Assembly: GCF_000499785.1 (NCBI RefSeq)
Contig: NZ_HG726026.1
Coordinates: forward strand, 1 to 64,000
DNA length: 64,000 nucleotides
Source: Bacteroides neonati
GTDB taxonomy: Bacteria; Bacteroidota; Bacteroidia; Bacteroidales; Bacteroidaceae
Reading direction: 5' to 3'
Shown here: positions 25,748 through 35,721 of the stretch, piece by piece
Numbering within the stretch: the stretch's first letter is position 1
Layout of the letters: each line of letters opens with the position of its first letter
Program-made: the position numbers and the translations under genes
Notes under the pieces: model-generated
The model's input: only the letters and a program-made list of their open reading frames with translations
Told to the model about the DNA's origin: nothing
Databases searched by the model: none

Positions 25748-26731
25748 TTATATAGCGGGATCATTCCATATTTCGGCAACCACGCCTGTTTCTTCTCCAT
25801 CGGGGAAGAGATGTTTGCTTACCCAGTGCTCTGCTTTGCTGTAAGGGTCGAAGCGCTTGACCAGTTCGCAAACAAACTTATTGCCTTCCCTTTTAAAGTC
25901 GTAAAACGTATAGTTCTTGCTATACCGGATGCCGGGTCTGAAAGTCAGTCCTTCGGCTGTTCCGACGTACCCCGATCCCAGTCCTGATACTACTTCTTTA
26001 GTCCATCCCCTTGGGGCAAAATAGGCTATTGAAAGAAATAGATGGTATCGTTGGGATGACTCCATTGGCATATCGCTAAGAAAATAAACGTGTCCTGCCT
26101 TACGGATTACCAGTCGTGGTTTGCTCATTGACTTAAAGAACGATTTATTATCATAGGCTTCTAAGATGCTCTCAGGCCAACCTTTTTCCTCCTTTAATTT
26201 CGTGAAAACAATATATTCTCGTGCTGGTTCTACGTATGAGGTTGTTTTAAAGACGAGATTTCCGTCAATGTCTTTTCCTGTATAAAGGAAATCCGAAGAG
26301 CCCGCGAAGCGGTTATTTACTAAAGAGTGCAGATAATTGTATGTGGTAAAGCTAAGCTGCGTAAACCTGTTTTGCTTTACCTCGAACTCACTTTGCTGGA
26401 CTGTCGTTAGGCTTTGTTTGCTGTAGTCAGCCAAAGCTTCTACTGTTCCGTTGCTTGAAAACTTCATTAAGAAACAATGACCTCCGTATCCGTATTCTCG
26501 TTGGAATCCAAATTGTGGGATAGTAATCAATTCGTTTACATTAGAAAATAATAACGAATCCATACGAGGGAAGTAGGTTACAGACCATCCGTATGGTGCG
26601 TTTATCAGTTCTGCTCTCAACTCATGGATTCTTTTTGCGGTTCGTTCGGTAGGAGAGAGGTCGAAAATTTTGTCATCCTTGCAGGAGCAGCAAACCCCTA
26701 TCAGAAGAACTATTTGAAATATTCGTTTCAT
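25748..26731 (-). CDS. DUF4302 lipoprotein
   Basis: A 327-residue lipoprotein with lipobox CCSC. The N-terminal mature region (LSPTERTAKRIHELRAELINAPYGWSV in outline: a helix followed by a GW motif) and the later FSSNGTV segment are typical of DUF4302, a family found next to SusC, SusD and a metallohydrolase-like lipoprotein. That order is kept here. It begins 6 bp after the metallohydrolase-like gene. Function is unknown; the protein is probably anchored in the outer membrane as an accessory of the SusCD transporter. Confidence 0.85.
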   Translation of the reverse strand: MKRIFQIVLLIGVCCSCKDDKIFDLSPTERTAKRIHELRAELINAPYGWSVTYFPRMDSLLFSNVNELITIPQFGFQREYGYGGHCFLMKFSSNGTVEALADYSKQSLTTVQQSEFEVKQNRFTQLSFTTYNYLHSLVNNRFAGSSDFLYTGKDIDGNLVFKTTSYVEPAREYIVFTKLKEEKGWPESILEAYDNKSFFKSMSKPRLVIRKAGHVYFLSDMPMESSQRYHLFLSIAYFAPRGWTKEVVSGLGSGYVGTAEGLTFRPGIRYSKNYTFYDFKREGNKFVCELVKRFDPYSKAEHWVSKHLFPDGEETGVVAEIWNDPAI

Positions 26732-26737
26732 TTTTAT

Positions 26738-27739
26738 TTATTCTTGTTTTATAAATGCTTTCATTTGTTTTATACTTATCAATTGAAGGTAGTTAAGCGA
26801 GAGTTTAATTTCTTTGCTGAAGTATTCTTCTACAAATGCTTGCTTTTCTACCAGCTCTTTATATGCCTGACGGGCGTTTTCGTTATAAACTAGTTGAAGG
26901 TCAGAATCAGGCCCGGCATTGTAAGGGGTTTTTGCTTCAATTAAAGCGGTAAGTATTTCCTTTGGCGTATGGGTAAGTTTTGCGCTGATGATTTCTGCAA
27001 AATCCTTTTCGGCAGAGAGAAGCGAATGGAAGGTGAAAAAGCCTCTCCTGTTGGCATAGCTTGCTAAACCGAATGCCTGACGTCCCTGCATTGCTCCGAC
27101 TGCCCCTGCAATGGGCTTAGTCGATTCGAGATATTTGTTTCTGCTGATACTTAAGAATTTATTTCTGTTATAAGGGAAAAGCACCATCAAGTGTTTGGCA
27201 AACTGATGATGTACACTTCGCATCAGGACAAAGACTTTATCTTCGTTTCGAGGGTCGAACTCGTTTACATTGTAGAGAAATATCTCATTGGTAGTTGCCT
27301 CCGGATTATCTAATAATTCCATACCGCTCCCATCCAGATTTTCCCCCCCATACATATATATTTTAATTGGATTTTTTCCTAGTAAGAATTTCTCCCCTCC
27401 TATTTCAGGAGAGGTGTAGAGGGCAATCCATAATGTTTTGATAGTTTTGAGCACACTTTTTACATTGGCTATTTTGGGCGGATAGATCCAACTTCCATTT
27501 TGTGCTACGTTCCTATCCCATCGATATTCTACTTCGATACCATACGGTAGGGTGAATGTTTCTAATATCCATTTGTCCAGTTCTGTTTGCTCACGCTTTA
27601 CTGCACCCAAATCCACTATACTTTGGTCAGAGAGAGGGGCTTCTTTTTCACAACCTGCCAATAGCAGAGAAGCAGCGAATATACACAGGTTTTTCAGGAT
27701 AAAAGATCTGAATTTTGCTTTTTTGATTATTGTCTTCAT
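26738..27739 (-). CDS. substrate import-associated metallohydrolase-like lipoprotein, zinc site lost
   Basis: A 333-residue lipoprotein (lipobox LAGC) of the SusCD-associated zinc metallohydrolase family (Peptidase_Mx1 type). In the family the active site is HHEFAH (HExxH). Here the aligned segment reads SVHHQFAKHL: Glu is replaced by Gln and the second zinc His by Lys. The later KDFAEII still has the third-ligand Glu. The surrounding fold is otherwise kept and the frame is open, so the protein is probably made but unable to hydrolyse; it may have become a binding protein. It lies 36 bp after susD. Confidence 0.88.
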   Translation of the reverse strand: MKTIIKKAKFRSFILKNLCIFAASLLLAGCEKEAPLSDQSIVDLGAVKREQTELDKWILETFTLPYGIEVEYRWDRNVAQNGSWIYPPKIANVKSVLKTIKTLWIALYTSPEIGGEKFLLGKNPIKIYMYGGENLDGSGMELLDNPEATTNEIFLYNVNEFDPRNEDKVFVLMRSVHHQFAKHLMVLFPYNRNKFLSISRNKYLESTKPIAGAVGAMQGRQAFGLASYANRRGFFTFHSLLSAEKDFAEIISAKLTHTPKEILTALIEAKTPYNAGPDSDLQLVYNENARQAYKELVEKQAFVEEYFSKEIKLSLNYLQLISIKQMKAFIKQE

Positions 27740-27775
27740 ATGATTGTTTATCTTGGTCGTTATTTTCAGACTACT

Positions 27776-29281
27776 TTAGCGGGGATTTGGTTCTAAGCCC
27801 CTATTAATAGCTTCGGCAGGAATCTGCAAAAGTTTTCTGGGATCTTCTTTCTCCAAGGGCATATAAAATTTGTTTTTCGAAGTACGTTTCACCGGTATGT
27901 AAAAACGGCGGATATCAAACCATCTCAACCCTTCGTGAAGGAACTCCTGTCTTCTAAAGCCTAAAATAATTTTCACCAGTGCCAACTGGTTGATATTCAT
28001 TCCATAGAATGGAGTATAAATCTGATAATTCTCGCTGCTTGTCTGCATATATGCTGTGCGGGGACAAGAGAGGCGTTCCTCATATTGGGCAGCAAGGTAA
28101 ACCAGCAGGTTGTCTATTGCTCTCTCATACTCCCCAAGCATTGCATAAGCTTCGATCCGATTAAGCATCACCTCAGTGGTAGAGAATAGCACATTGGTAA
28201 CGTAGATCCCTTTGGGGCGTATGCCAATGTAACCAGATAGTGCTATCTCGTCAAATTTGGCAATATATTGTGCATCGTCTATATGCCCGTCGTTATAATT
28301 GAACAGGAAATGTGGTTGCATTCTCATTTTCTTGTGCTCATAGCATCCGTCTATTCCGTGCTGGTTATATATTTTATCGGCAGTTTCGGATGTTACTCCG
28401 TACTTCTCAGAGGGGATGTTACGCGCTATTCTCGACTCTGTTGTAGCAAGTAACAAGTTGGCAGGTTCTTCGGTGCTAACATAACGGATGTACAGATACT
28501 TATTGTTAGATTGAAACTCTTTTTTATAGTTTCTCCAATTTCTCAGAATAGGCTTTGGGTCTATGCCGAGTACATAATCTGAGTATGAAACGACTAAATC
28601 CCACTCCCCCTTCATTAGGTAAAAGCGCGAAGCGAAGGCATAAGCTGCCTTTTTATTGAAGTGGAATTTTGGTTTGGCATAATAATCGTCATCTACTAAC
28701 GATAGGCCAAGTTTTAGGTCGCTTTCAATTCTCTCATACACTTCTTTCACTGTTCCCCGCTTATAGTCTACCAGTGCATTTTTTTCCGGTTTTGTCAAAT
28801 AAGGAATACCGGGAGCCGTTGCCGACCCACTCTTTCCATAAGGTTCAGCCCAGATGTTTACCAACATGAAGTGCAGGTAAGCACGTAGCAAGAAGGCTTC
28901 TCCATACAACGCTTTTATTCGTCCGCTCTTAGGGTATTTGCTTAATAATTCTAACGCTTGGTTAGCTTGTGCAATTCCGGCATAGCAGGCATTCCAATAG
29001 TTCAGTGGAGTATCCAGATCTTCCTGATCATAATCTTCCCAATAATACATGGCTTCATTCAGTCGCGAATGGATACCGTTCAGCCTTTCTCCTACATTGT
29101 CTGTCCTCACTTCCAAAAAAGTAAAGTAACTTGCTTCGGGATAAGCACCTGTGAGCAACTCCGCTATTTTATCCTCGCTATCTATCTGCATGTCAAGGTT
29201 GGAGTCCGGAGCTTTTTCCAGATATCCCTGACACGCTGTGAGTAAAAAGAGTATGATGATAAAAAATACTGTTTTTTTCAT
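27776..29281 (-). CDS. SusD-family outer-membrane lipoprotein
   Basis: A 501-residue RagB/SusD nutrient-uptake lipoprotein that forms a lid over its SusC partner. Lipobox LTAC is followed by QGYLEKAPDSN, the usual SusD start; tetratricopeptide-like helices follow (FLLRAYLHFMLVNIWAEPYG region near residue 120), and the C-terminus has GFRRQEFLHEGLRWFDIRR, a SusD hallmark. The ATG at 29281 gives the proper signal peptide; an earlier in-frame start would overlap susC. The gap to susC is 10 bp. Confidence 0.95.
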   Translation of the reverse strand: MKKTVFFIIILFLLTACQGYLEKAPDSNLDMQIDSEDKIAELLTGAYPEASYFTFLEVRTDNVGERLNGIHSRLNEAMYYWEDYDQEDLDTPLNYWNACYAGIAQANQALELLSKYPKSGRIKALYGEAFLLRAYLHFMLVNIWAEPYGKSGSATAPGIPYLTKPEKNALVDYKRGTVKEVYERIESDLKLGLSLVDDDYYAKPKFHFNKKAAYAFASRFYLMKGEWDLVVSYSDYVLGIDPKPILRNWRNYKKEFQSNNKYLYIRYVSTEEPANLLLATTESRIARNIPSEKYGVTSETADKIYNQHGIDGCYEHKKMRMQPHFLFNYNDGHIDDAQYIAKFDEIALSGYIGIRPKGIYVTNVLFSTTEVMLNRIEAYAMLGEYERAIDNLLVYLAAQYEERLSCPRTAYMQTSSENYQIYTPFYGMNINQLALVKIILGFRRQEFLHEGLRWFDIRRFYIPVKRTSKNKFYMPLEKEDPRKLLQIPAEAINRGLEPNPR

Positions 29282-29291
29282 TTCTGTAATA

Positions 29292-32200
29292 TTAAAATTC
29301 AACATTCAATGTCATAGTATATTGCTTGGGAGTGGGTAATGAGACCCCTCCTGATTGATAAAACTCTGGATCTTGTCCGTTTAGCTTCTTGTCTGAATAG
29401 ATTAGAAATGGATTGGTCACATTTAATTTCAGGCTCATTTGTCTGATTTTAAGATGCGAAAGAACTTTTTTGGGTAAATGATATCCCAGCGAAATGTTTT
29501 TCATCCGTACAAAGCTACCATCAGCGACTCTATTCTGCGAATAGTTGTAAGTATTGTAAGCCTTTTCTATGTTTTCTTTTCCGTAATTCTGCACCATATC
29601 TTGCGAAGGTATGACAGGAATATTGGTTTTCAACTCATCACCTGGGTTTAACCAACGATTGTAGTACTCCTTGGAGAATACATTCAGGTCGGCGAATGCT
29701 GGATCGAACGATGGATTCAGTCGTATCTTATTGCCGGCCTGCATGGTAACAAAAAATGAAAAATCCCAGTTTTTATATATAAAACTGTTTGAAATACCTC
29801 CTACGTAGCTCGGTTCAATAGCTCCGTGATAAATAAGATATGATTTAGAGTATTGAGCGTCAAGAAAATCCGCTCCCGAAATCTCGTTGTTAGAGCCTTT
29901 ATTGGAGGGATAGAGCCCAAAGTCGAATGTCGGTAACCCTTCGTTGCTTAGTCCTTGGTAATTGAAAGAGAAAAGAGAACCGCGAGGGAAGCCCTCGATA
30001 TTTCCCCGGCCGGTACCTGACACCATATCAAAAGTGTTGGGTGTATTCAGTAATCGGGTGATTTTTTGTTTCATACCACTAATGGTGAAATTGCTTGTCC
30101 AACTGAATTCTTCTGTGGATATGTTTTTAGTGTGTATGACCAGCTCCACTCCATTCGTTCTCATATCGCCAAAATTGGCATATTTATAATACTGCCCGCC
30201 TATACCTGAGGTACGGATGATATCTATTAAATCAAAGGAATTTCGTTGATACACATCAATTGTAGTGCTTATACGGTTATTGAACAGTCCTATTTCCAAT
30301 CCGAAGTTCATTTCATACATTTTTTCCCATGTTAAATCGCGATTTTCCAAATGTAGTATCCGCAAAGCATTCTCCCGGTCCTCCCGTTGAGTGCGGTTGA
30401 TAATCTGATGATTGAATATCGTTGTCGAGTTAATTGCCTGCTCGTTCATTTTAGCCGTTAATCCATAACTTGCCCGTAAGGCTAGTTTTGAGACTATCGG
30501 ATACTTTTTCATGAACGTTTCTCTGTCTATATTCCATTTAGCTCCAACGTTCCATGTCGGAAGCCAACGTGAGCGGCTGTATTTACCTGAACTATTGGAA
30601 CCTTCGTAGTTGAGAACTCCGTTGAAAATATATTTTCCTGCATATCCATAGGTAGTGCTTCCTGAAAGAGTTACTCCTCTTTCGTAGCGTTCTGTAAGGG
30701 AGAAATAAGAGCTTCCTTCATTGCTTAGTTTATTGAAAATTAATGGATTTGTAAAAACCTGATTTCCTCTGTCGTACTGTATCCCATAACCTTGAAAGGG
30801 AGTGATACTACGATCGGCATATCGTATCTCGGTAAATCCGAAAGCTCGTATGTTATGTTCGCCTGTTTGTTTGATGTAGTCCAAAGCAAAACGTGCCAGG
30901 TAACTCTGTAAGGAAGTTTCTGTTTTATTGAATATGCCTCCGTGTGTCAGTGCCACTTGAGGCAGTTGCATGGGATCCTCTTTATTCTTTAGCAGATAAA
31001 TATTCTCTTGAGCTACATAGGGAGTTTCGTCTGCACGGAAAGCTCCTATTACGTTCGAACGTTCGGTGATGAGATGCGAGTTTTTTGTTACTGCATGGCG
31101 TATGGTGGCCAATCCTTTTGCTTCGATGTTATCGTTGAGTTTGTATGAAATTTCACCTTGTAGCTTAAAGTCTAGTACTTCTGTTTTCAAGTAATTGTTT
31201 TCAAATTCATTCAAAATATTGAACGGAGCCCAGTTGTTTCGGTAATACTCCCGTTCGCCGTCTGTATTTCGGGGGCGTAAAGTACGGCTTGTGCTCAAGG
31301 CGTATGCAAAGGGATTGGTGTCGAAATCACGCTCGAATGTTCCGATTACGGTGTTTTTACGTTGCGGAATTGTTCCAGGTGAATGCTGATTACGCATATT
31401 TCCTTGTGCGGATATGGTAACTCTTATTTTATCTTCGTTCCAGTAAAAGGAGTTCTTTATATTGGCTGTGACCCTTTTTACGTTATCGGTAAGTGTCCAT
31501 CCCTTGTCATCATAGAATCCGATAGAGGCATACATGGTCGAGTTTTCTCCCCCTCCGGAAAAAGATAGTGTATGCATCTGAATGGGTTTATATGTAAACA
31601 ACTCTTTAAACCAGTCGGTGTTAGCGTACTCTCTTTCGCGCATAAAGGTCCGTTTTGCCTGATCCGTATTTGCCAAATAATATCGTCCGCTAGCTGGGTC
31701 TACCGTACTGAGGGCCTTATACATCTGATAGTAAACTCCGCTTCGGCGGCCGTATAGTGTGTTTTGTAAAGAGAAGTATCCCTTTCTGTCCATTTCCTGA
31801 TAGATAGACATGCTCTCTTGTGAGTTGAGCAGATCGAAGTCCGTATAAGAAGGAATGGAGCGCATGCTCAACTCGTATGTATAAGAAAGTCTGTTCGGTG
31901 TATTTCTTCTACCAGAGCGCGTCGTGATTACAATTACTCCGTTCAACGCTCTGGCACCATAGATGGAAGTTGCAGAGGCATCCTTCAGTACTTGTATATC
32001 TTCTATGTCAGATGCATTCAGTCCGGCAACAGCCGAACTGATTAAGGTTACGGCATCGCCCGAAGCCAGTTGATCCAGTGTAAGCGAAACAAGGTCCTCG
32101 TATACTGCGCCGTCTATGACCCACAGTGGTTGTACGTTTCCCATAATAGATGCTCCACCTCGGATATTGATTCGTGGTGCCGCACCGAAGCTCCCTGTTA

Positions 32201-32669
32201 CGTTTTGTATGGAAAGCCCTGCTATACGCCCTTCGAGCATACGAGACACATCCGACACACCGTTTAGTTTGATTTCGTCGAGTTTTACCGAAGCTGCCGC
32301 CCCCGTAAATACTCTGTTTTTAATCTGCTGATAACCGGTGACTACCACACCCTCCATTTCTTGTACATTATCTTGAAGTGTTATATTCATTATCCCGGAT
32401 GAGGTTTTGACTCTTTGGGTTTTCATTCCCACAAAACTCACTTTCAGTACTTCTCCCTTCCGAGCTTTAAGGACGAACCTTCCTTCCATATCTGTAACAG
32501 TCCCTCGTGCTGCTCCCTCCACTTTCACAGTAGCTCCCGGTAAAAGCTCTCCAGTTGCAGAGCGTACTCTGCCTTTTACCTCTGCCAGTTCTTGTGCCAG
32601 ACAAGTCTGAGAAATAAACGCAACTAGCAAGTTGCTTATTACAATTTTTATAATCGATGATGCATTCAT
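29292..32669 (-). CDS. SusC-family TonB-linked outer-membrane transporter
   Basis: A 1125-residue TonB-dependent transporter of the SusC/RagA type. Order: signal peptide ending at LAQ (about 25), carboxypeptidase-regulatory-like domain (about 28-105, VKGRVRSATGELLPGATV), a TonB-box-like EGVVVTGYQ, plug domain (about 115-250, with DIEDIQVLKDASATSIYGARALNGVI), then the beta-barrel ending in Phe. With SusD it imports a ligand too large for porins. It follows the FecA-like gene by only 52 bp, so two TonB-dependent transporters share one operon. The substrate is unknown; no glycoside hydrolase is present. Confidence 0.96.
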   Translation of the reverse strand: MNASSIIKIVISNLLVAFISQTCLAQELAEVKGRVRSATGELLPGATVKVEGAARGTVTDMEGRFVLKARKGEVLKVSFVGMKTQRVKTSSGIMNITLQDNVQEMEGVVVTGYQQIKNRVFTGAAASVKLDEIKLNGVSDVSRMLEGRIAGLSIQNVTGSFGAAPRINIRGGASIMGNVQPLWVIDGAVYEDLVSLTLDQLASGDAVTLISSAVAGLNASDIEDIQVLKDASATSIYGARALNGVIVITTRSGRRNTPNRLSYTYELSMRSIPSYTDFDLLNSQESMSIYQEMDRKGYFSLQNTLYGRRSGVYYQMYKALSTVDPASGRYYLANTDQAKRTFMREREYANTDWFKELFTYKPIQMHTLSFSGGGENSTMYASIGFYDDKGWTLTDNVKRVTANIKNSFYWNEDKIRVTISAQGNMRNQHSPGTIPQRKNTVIGTFERDFDTNPFAYALSTSRTLRPRNTDGEREYYRNNWAPFNILNEFENNYLKTEVLDFKLQGEISYKLNDNIEAKGLATIRHAVTKNSHLITERSNVIGAFRADETPYVAQENIYLLKNKEDPMQLPQVALTHGGIFNKTETSLQSYLARFALDYIKQTGEHNIRAFGFTEIRYADRSITPFQGYGIQYDRGNQVFTNPLIFNKLSNEGSSYFSLTERYERGVTLSGSTTYGYAGKYIFNGVLNYEGSNSSGKYSRSRWLPTWNVGAKWNIDRETFMKKYPIVSKLALRASYGLTAKMNEQAINSTTIFNHQIINRTQREDRENALRILHLENRDLTWEKMYEMNFGLEIGLFNNRISTTIDVYQRNSFDLIDIIRTSGIGGQYYKYANFGDMRTNGVELVIHTKNISTEEFSWTSNFTISGMKQKITRLLNTPNTFDMVSGTGRGNIEGFPRGSLFSFNYQGLSNEGLPTFDFGLYPSNKGSNNEISGADFLDAQYSKSYLIYHGAIEPSYVGGISNSFIYKNWDFSFFVTMQAGNKIRLNPSFDPAFADLNVFSKEYYNRWLNPGDELKTNIPVIPSQDMVQNYGKENIEKAYNTYNYSQNRVADGSFVRMKNISLGYHLPKKVLSHLKIRQMSLKLNVTNPFLIYSDKKLNGQDPEFYQSGGVSLPTPKQYTMTLNVEF

Positions 32670-32721
32670 TGTCTTATTTACTATATTTCTTCTTTTTGTT
32701 TATTACCATTGAATTTTAATA

Positions 32722-34953
32722 TCAGAACTGTACGTTAGCTCCTGCATAGATTCCAAAAGGGTGTCCTGCTCTCAGACCTGCAGGATGGCGGGATGTAAGG
32801 TAAACCTTATTGGTCAGATTGATCGCATTTAATTTTACTGTCAGGTATTTATTAACAGATACATTGACTGAGGCATCAAGTATAAGGCTTGCTGGAATTT
32901 TTTCTCTCTCTGCAATTCTTCCCTGTCCGGGTGAAGTACGCATGTCACTGTTATAACGCGCACCAATGTTTGCGTAGAACCATTTAGATTCTATACCTAA
33001 TTGCATATTTAGCGCGTGCTTAAAAATGTAAGGAATCTCGTCACCTGCAACGACGTTACCCCATGAGTGGCTTTCGAATGAATTTCTCATTTCAGTATCT
33101 GTATAAGTATATGATACCTGTAATGGCAACTTTACCTTACAGGCATTTGGTAAAGGCTGATATTGTACAAGAAACTCTGCACCTTTTACTCGAGCTGCTC
33201 CTACATTAAACTGTTCGAGTGTTCCTGAACCGCCCGAGGCAGCCAGATCACTTCCCAGCATATTACTGTAATTGTTATAGAAACCGATTAGTTCTGTCCT
33301 GAAATTTCCGATGGAAATACGCGTGCCTAGTTCCATGTTCACGCTACTTTCGGGCTTTTGATATAATTCTGCGCTCGGAGGAGCAAAGCCTTTGTGAACC
33401 CCGAAGAAAAAAGAAGCTTCTTTAACTAATTGATAGTGAATTCCTAAGCTGGGAATTAGTACACGGGTATGGTTCGGGGTTTCAATGCGTATTTTACCCG
33501 AACGCGCCAAATCTTCTTTCGTATAGTCTTTCTTCAGTAAGTCTATATCTTCGTATCGTATTCCGGTAGTGATAGTCCATGCGTTATACCTTAATTTGGC
33601 AAGCAGATAACTGGCTAAAGCGTTGGCGGAAGTAACACGGTTGGCATTTGTGCCGTGGATACCTTCCATAAATAGTATCATCTTTTTATTTTTCATGGAG
33701 TAAGAGTCATCCCATTGAAAGCGATCCTCCTCATCGGCATGATAACGAAGTCCGAACTCCAGATCGAAGAAAAACTCGTTCACGTTGAAACGGTATTCGG
33801 TTTTGGTCTGTATGCCTCTGGAGCGATAAGTTCTGTTATTTGCCCTTACCAACAATGCCTCACCCTCCCGGTCTGTTTTTCCTGTCAGGATATCAAAATA
33901 GCGATTATTTGTTTCCGGATCTATAAGGATATCGGCGATGGATATTTTCTCCTTCGAAGTAATTCCTGCACGTACGTCGTTGAGCTTATACCAATTTCGG
34001 TGAAAATAGCTGTAGTAGGCGTTGGTCGTAACTTTTAACTTGTTGGAAAAAGTCAAAAGGTAGGTTGTTATCCATTGCTGGTGATTGGTTTTAAGTTTAT
34101 CCATTTGCGAACCAGCATATCGTAGAAAAGGAGTTTTCTTAAAATCATCAGCGGAAAGTCCTACATATGTTTCGTCCGAATTTTCGCCCGCATATCCGAA
34201 TTTTAGCTCCAAAGCATGATTCACCCCCTCGGTCTTATCCGTTTTTACCATCACTTTGGCTATGATGTCGTTTCTTTTAAATCCTTGAGCTGTATGATCT
34301 TCATATTGCTTGAAACCATCTGACTGATAGCGCAGATATTCCACTATGTATCCAAAGTGTTTCCAGCTACTTCCGATAGATGTATGCGCTTTAAACGTAT
34401 TTTTGCTTCCGTAAGAGATTTTTGCTTTACCGGATAAGTTATTGGGGATAGGAGTTGATACTAAATTAATCGCTCCTCCCGTTGTGAATGGACCGTATTG
34501 TACCTGGCTACTCCCCTTTAATACCTCAACGGCTTCCATTCGGGCAACATTGGGGAAATAATAAGCCGCCGGAGCAGAATAGGGCGCTGGAGCTGCAAGT
34601 ATACCGTCTTCCATAATAGAGACACGTTCACTTCGCTCGGCTTTCGTTCCTCGTAAACTAATGTTAGGGCGAAGACCGTAACCATCTTCTTCATACATAC
34701 TAACTCCCGGAACAGCTTTTAGCATGCGGTTAATATCTGTATATCCGAGTTTGCGAATTTCTTCGGGTGAGATATAATATGCCGAACCTGTGCGATTTCT
34801 TGCTTTAAACTTGCTTCCGAGTATTTGCTGGGATGATACTATTACTTCTTGTAATTGATAGGTGGAATCAACTTTTATCTGCTGCTCTTGTGCATAAATA
34901 CTTGAATAGACAAAAGGTGAGAGAATAATAAATAAAGCTTTTCTATTTGCCAT
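32722..34953 (-). CDS. FecA-like TonB-dependent receptor
   Basis: A 743-residue TonB-dependent receptor, first gene of the nine-gene operon. Signal peptide ends at IYAQ (about 22). There is no carboxypeptidase-regulatory domain; the plug starts at once (LQEVIVSSQQ as TonB box region, then ISLRGTKAERSERVSIMEDG and VEVLKGSSQVQYGP). The SLRGT..RSERVSIMEDGI pattern is typical of receptors for ferric citrate and other ferric siderophores. The chain ends in Phe as in outer-membrane barrels. Iron uptake is therefore the best guess for the operon, but not proven. Confidence 0.93.
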   Translation of the reverse strand: MANRKALFIILSPFVYSSIYAQEQQIKVDSTYQLQEVIVSSQQILGSKFKARNRTGSAYYISPEEIRKLGYTDINRMLKAVPGVSMYEEDGYGLRPNISLRGTKAERSERVSIMEDGILAAPAPYSAPAAYYFPNVARMEAVEVLKGSSQVQYGPFTTGGAINLVSTPIPNNLSGKAKISYGSKNTFKAHTSIGSSWKHFGYIVEYLRYQSDGFKQYEDHTAQGFKRNDIIAKVMVKTDKTEGVNHALELKFGYAGENSDETYVGLSADDFKKTPFLRYAGSQMDKLKTNHQQWITTYLLTFSNKLKVTTNAYYSYFHRNWYKLNDVRAGITSKEKISIADILIDPETNNRYFDILTGKTDREGEALLVRANNRTYRSRGIQTKTEYRFNVNEFFFDLEFGLRYHADEEDRFQWDDSYSMKNKKMILFMEGIHGTNANRVTSANALASYLLAKLRYNAWTITTGIRYEDIDLLKKDYTKEDLARSGKIRIETPNHTRVLIPSLGIHYQLVKEASFFFGVHKGFAPPSAELYQKPESSVNMELGTRISIGNFRTELIGFYNNYSNMLGSDLAASGGSGTLEQFNVGAARVKGAEFLVQYQPLPNACKVKLPLQVSYTYTDTEMRNSFESHSWGNVVAGDEIPYIFKHALNMQLGIESKWFYANIGARYNSDMRTSPGQGRIAEREKIPASLILDASVNVSVNKYLTVKLNAINLTNKVYLTSRHPAGLRAGHPFGIYAGANVQF

Positions 34954-35045
34954 GTTTGTATAATTATATGTTTTTGAGATTTAGTATAATACGAACGGTG
35001 CTTTAGGAATATATATAGTAAAATGTGACTTTTAATTTCTGGTAG

Positions 35046-35076
35046 CAAAATTACGGGTATTGAACTACTACCACAA
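35046..35076 (-). promoter_or_regulatory. promoter of the FecA/SusCD operon
   Basis: On the minus strand TTGTGG (35076-35071) is followed after 17 bp by TAATTTTG (35053-35046), matching the -33/-7 pattern. The start codon is 93 bp downstream. No sigma/anti-sigma pair or Fur box was recognised. Confidence 0.5.
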
Positions 35077-35330
35077 TCGCCATGTTTAGGTATTTATAAC
35101 ATATAGAAATAAAGCTTAATGGTATGTGCCTTTTTCTTGACATGAAAAAGTGAGTTGAATGTTGAGTAAAATTGATGGAACTGTTATAAATATAAAGAGC
35201 TACAGTTATACAGGTAATCACCTCTTTTTAGTTAGATATATAGGGATTATATCATACTTTTAGTTTTACCCGATTAACATTTGCTACGATACCTATTACC
35301 TACGATTGGGTATTCAATCTTTTTGTATAA

Positions 35331-35720
35331 TCAATAGTTAGTTAAGCATTCAACTAACACTAATGCAGCAATAGCCGCAAATTTGATATCCTCTTTCCAC
35401 AGCCTTCGATTTATTTCCTCGTTAGGTTGGATGCCTAATATGGAAATAAATCATTGCATTAGAAATAGATTGTGGCAGAGTACTTTTACCGAATCTATCG
35501 ATAAAACAGTTGCTTCCTCCAAAGCTTTCACTTTAGCTATATTCACACTCGTCAGTGAGGCATTAGAATGAAAGTTTAGCTTATCTAAATCTCGGCTTTG
35601 ATAGTCAGTAAGTCTAGTAAATTGCTTACTGTTGCGATAATAAAATTCGATTTGAAAACGAGTTCTGTAAAAATCCAAGACGTCCATTGTTTTCATCTCT
35701 ATGTTGGTCGAGAAATACAA
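35331..35720 (-). pseudogene. IS4-type transposase remnant
   Basis: A C-terminal fragment of a DDE transposase. The IS4 family signature Y-x2-R-x3-E-x6-K is complete: YRTRFQIEFYYRNSK. After about 89 codons an in-frame TGA at 35448-35450 interrupts the frame, which then continues as FISILGIQPNEEINRRLW to a second stop at 35331. The N-terminal two thirds, including the first catalytic Asp residues, are missing, and no terminal inverted repeats are seen. It is a decayed insertion sequence between the FecA/SusCD operon and a broken GNAT gene. Confidence 0.8.
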
Positions 35721-35721
35721 C

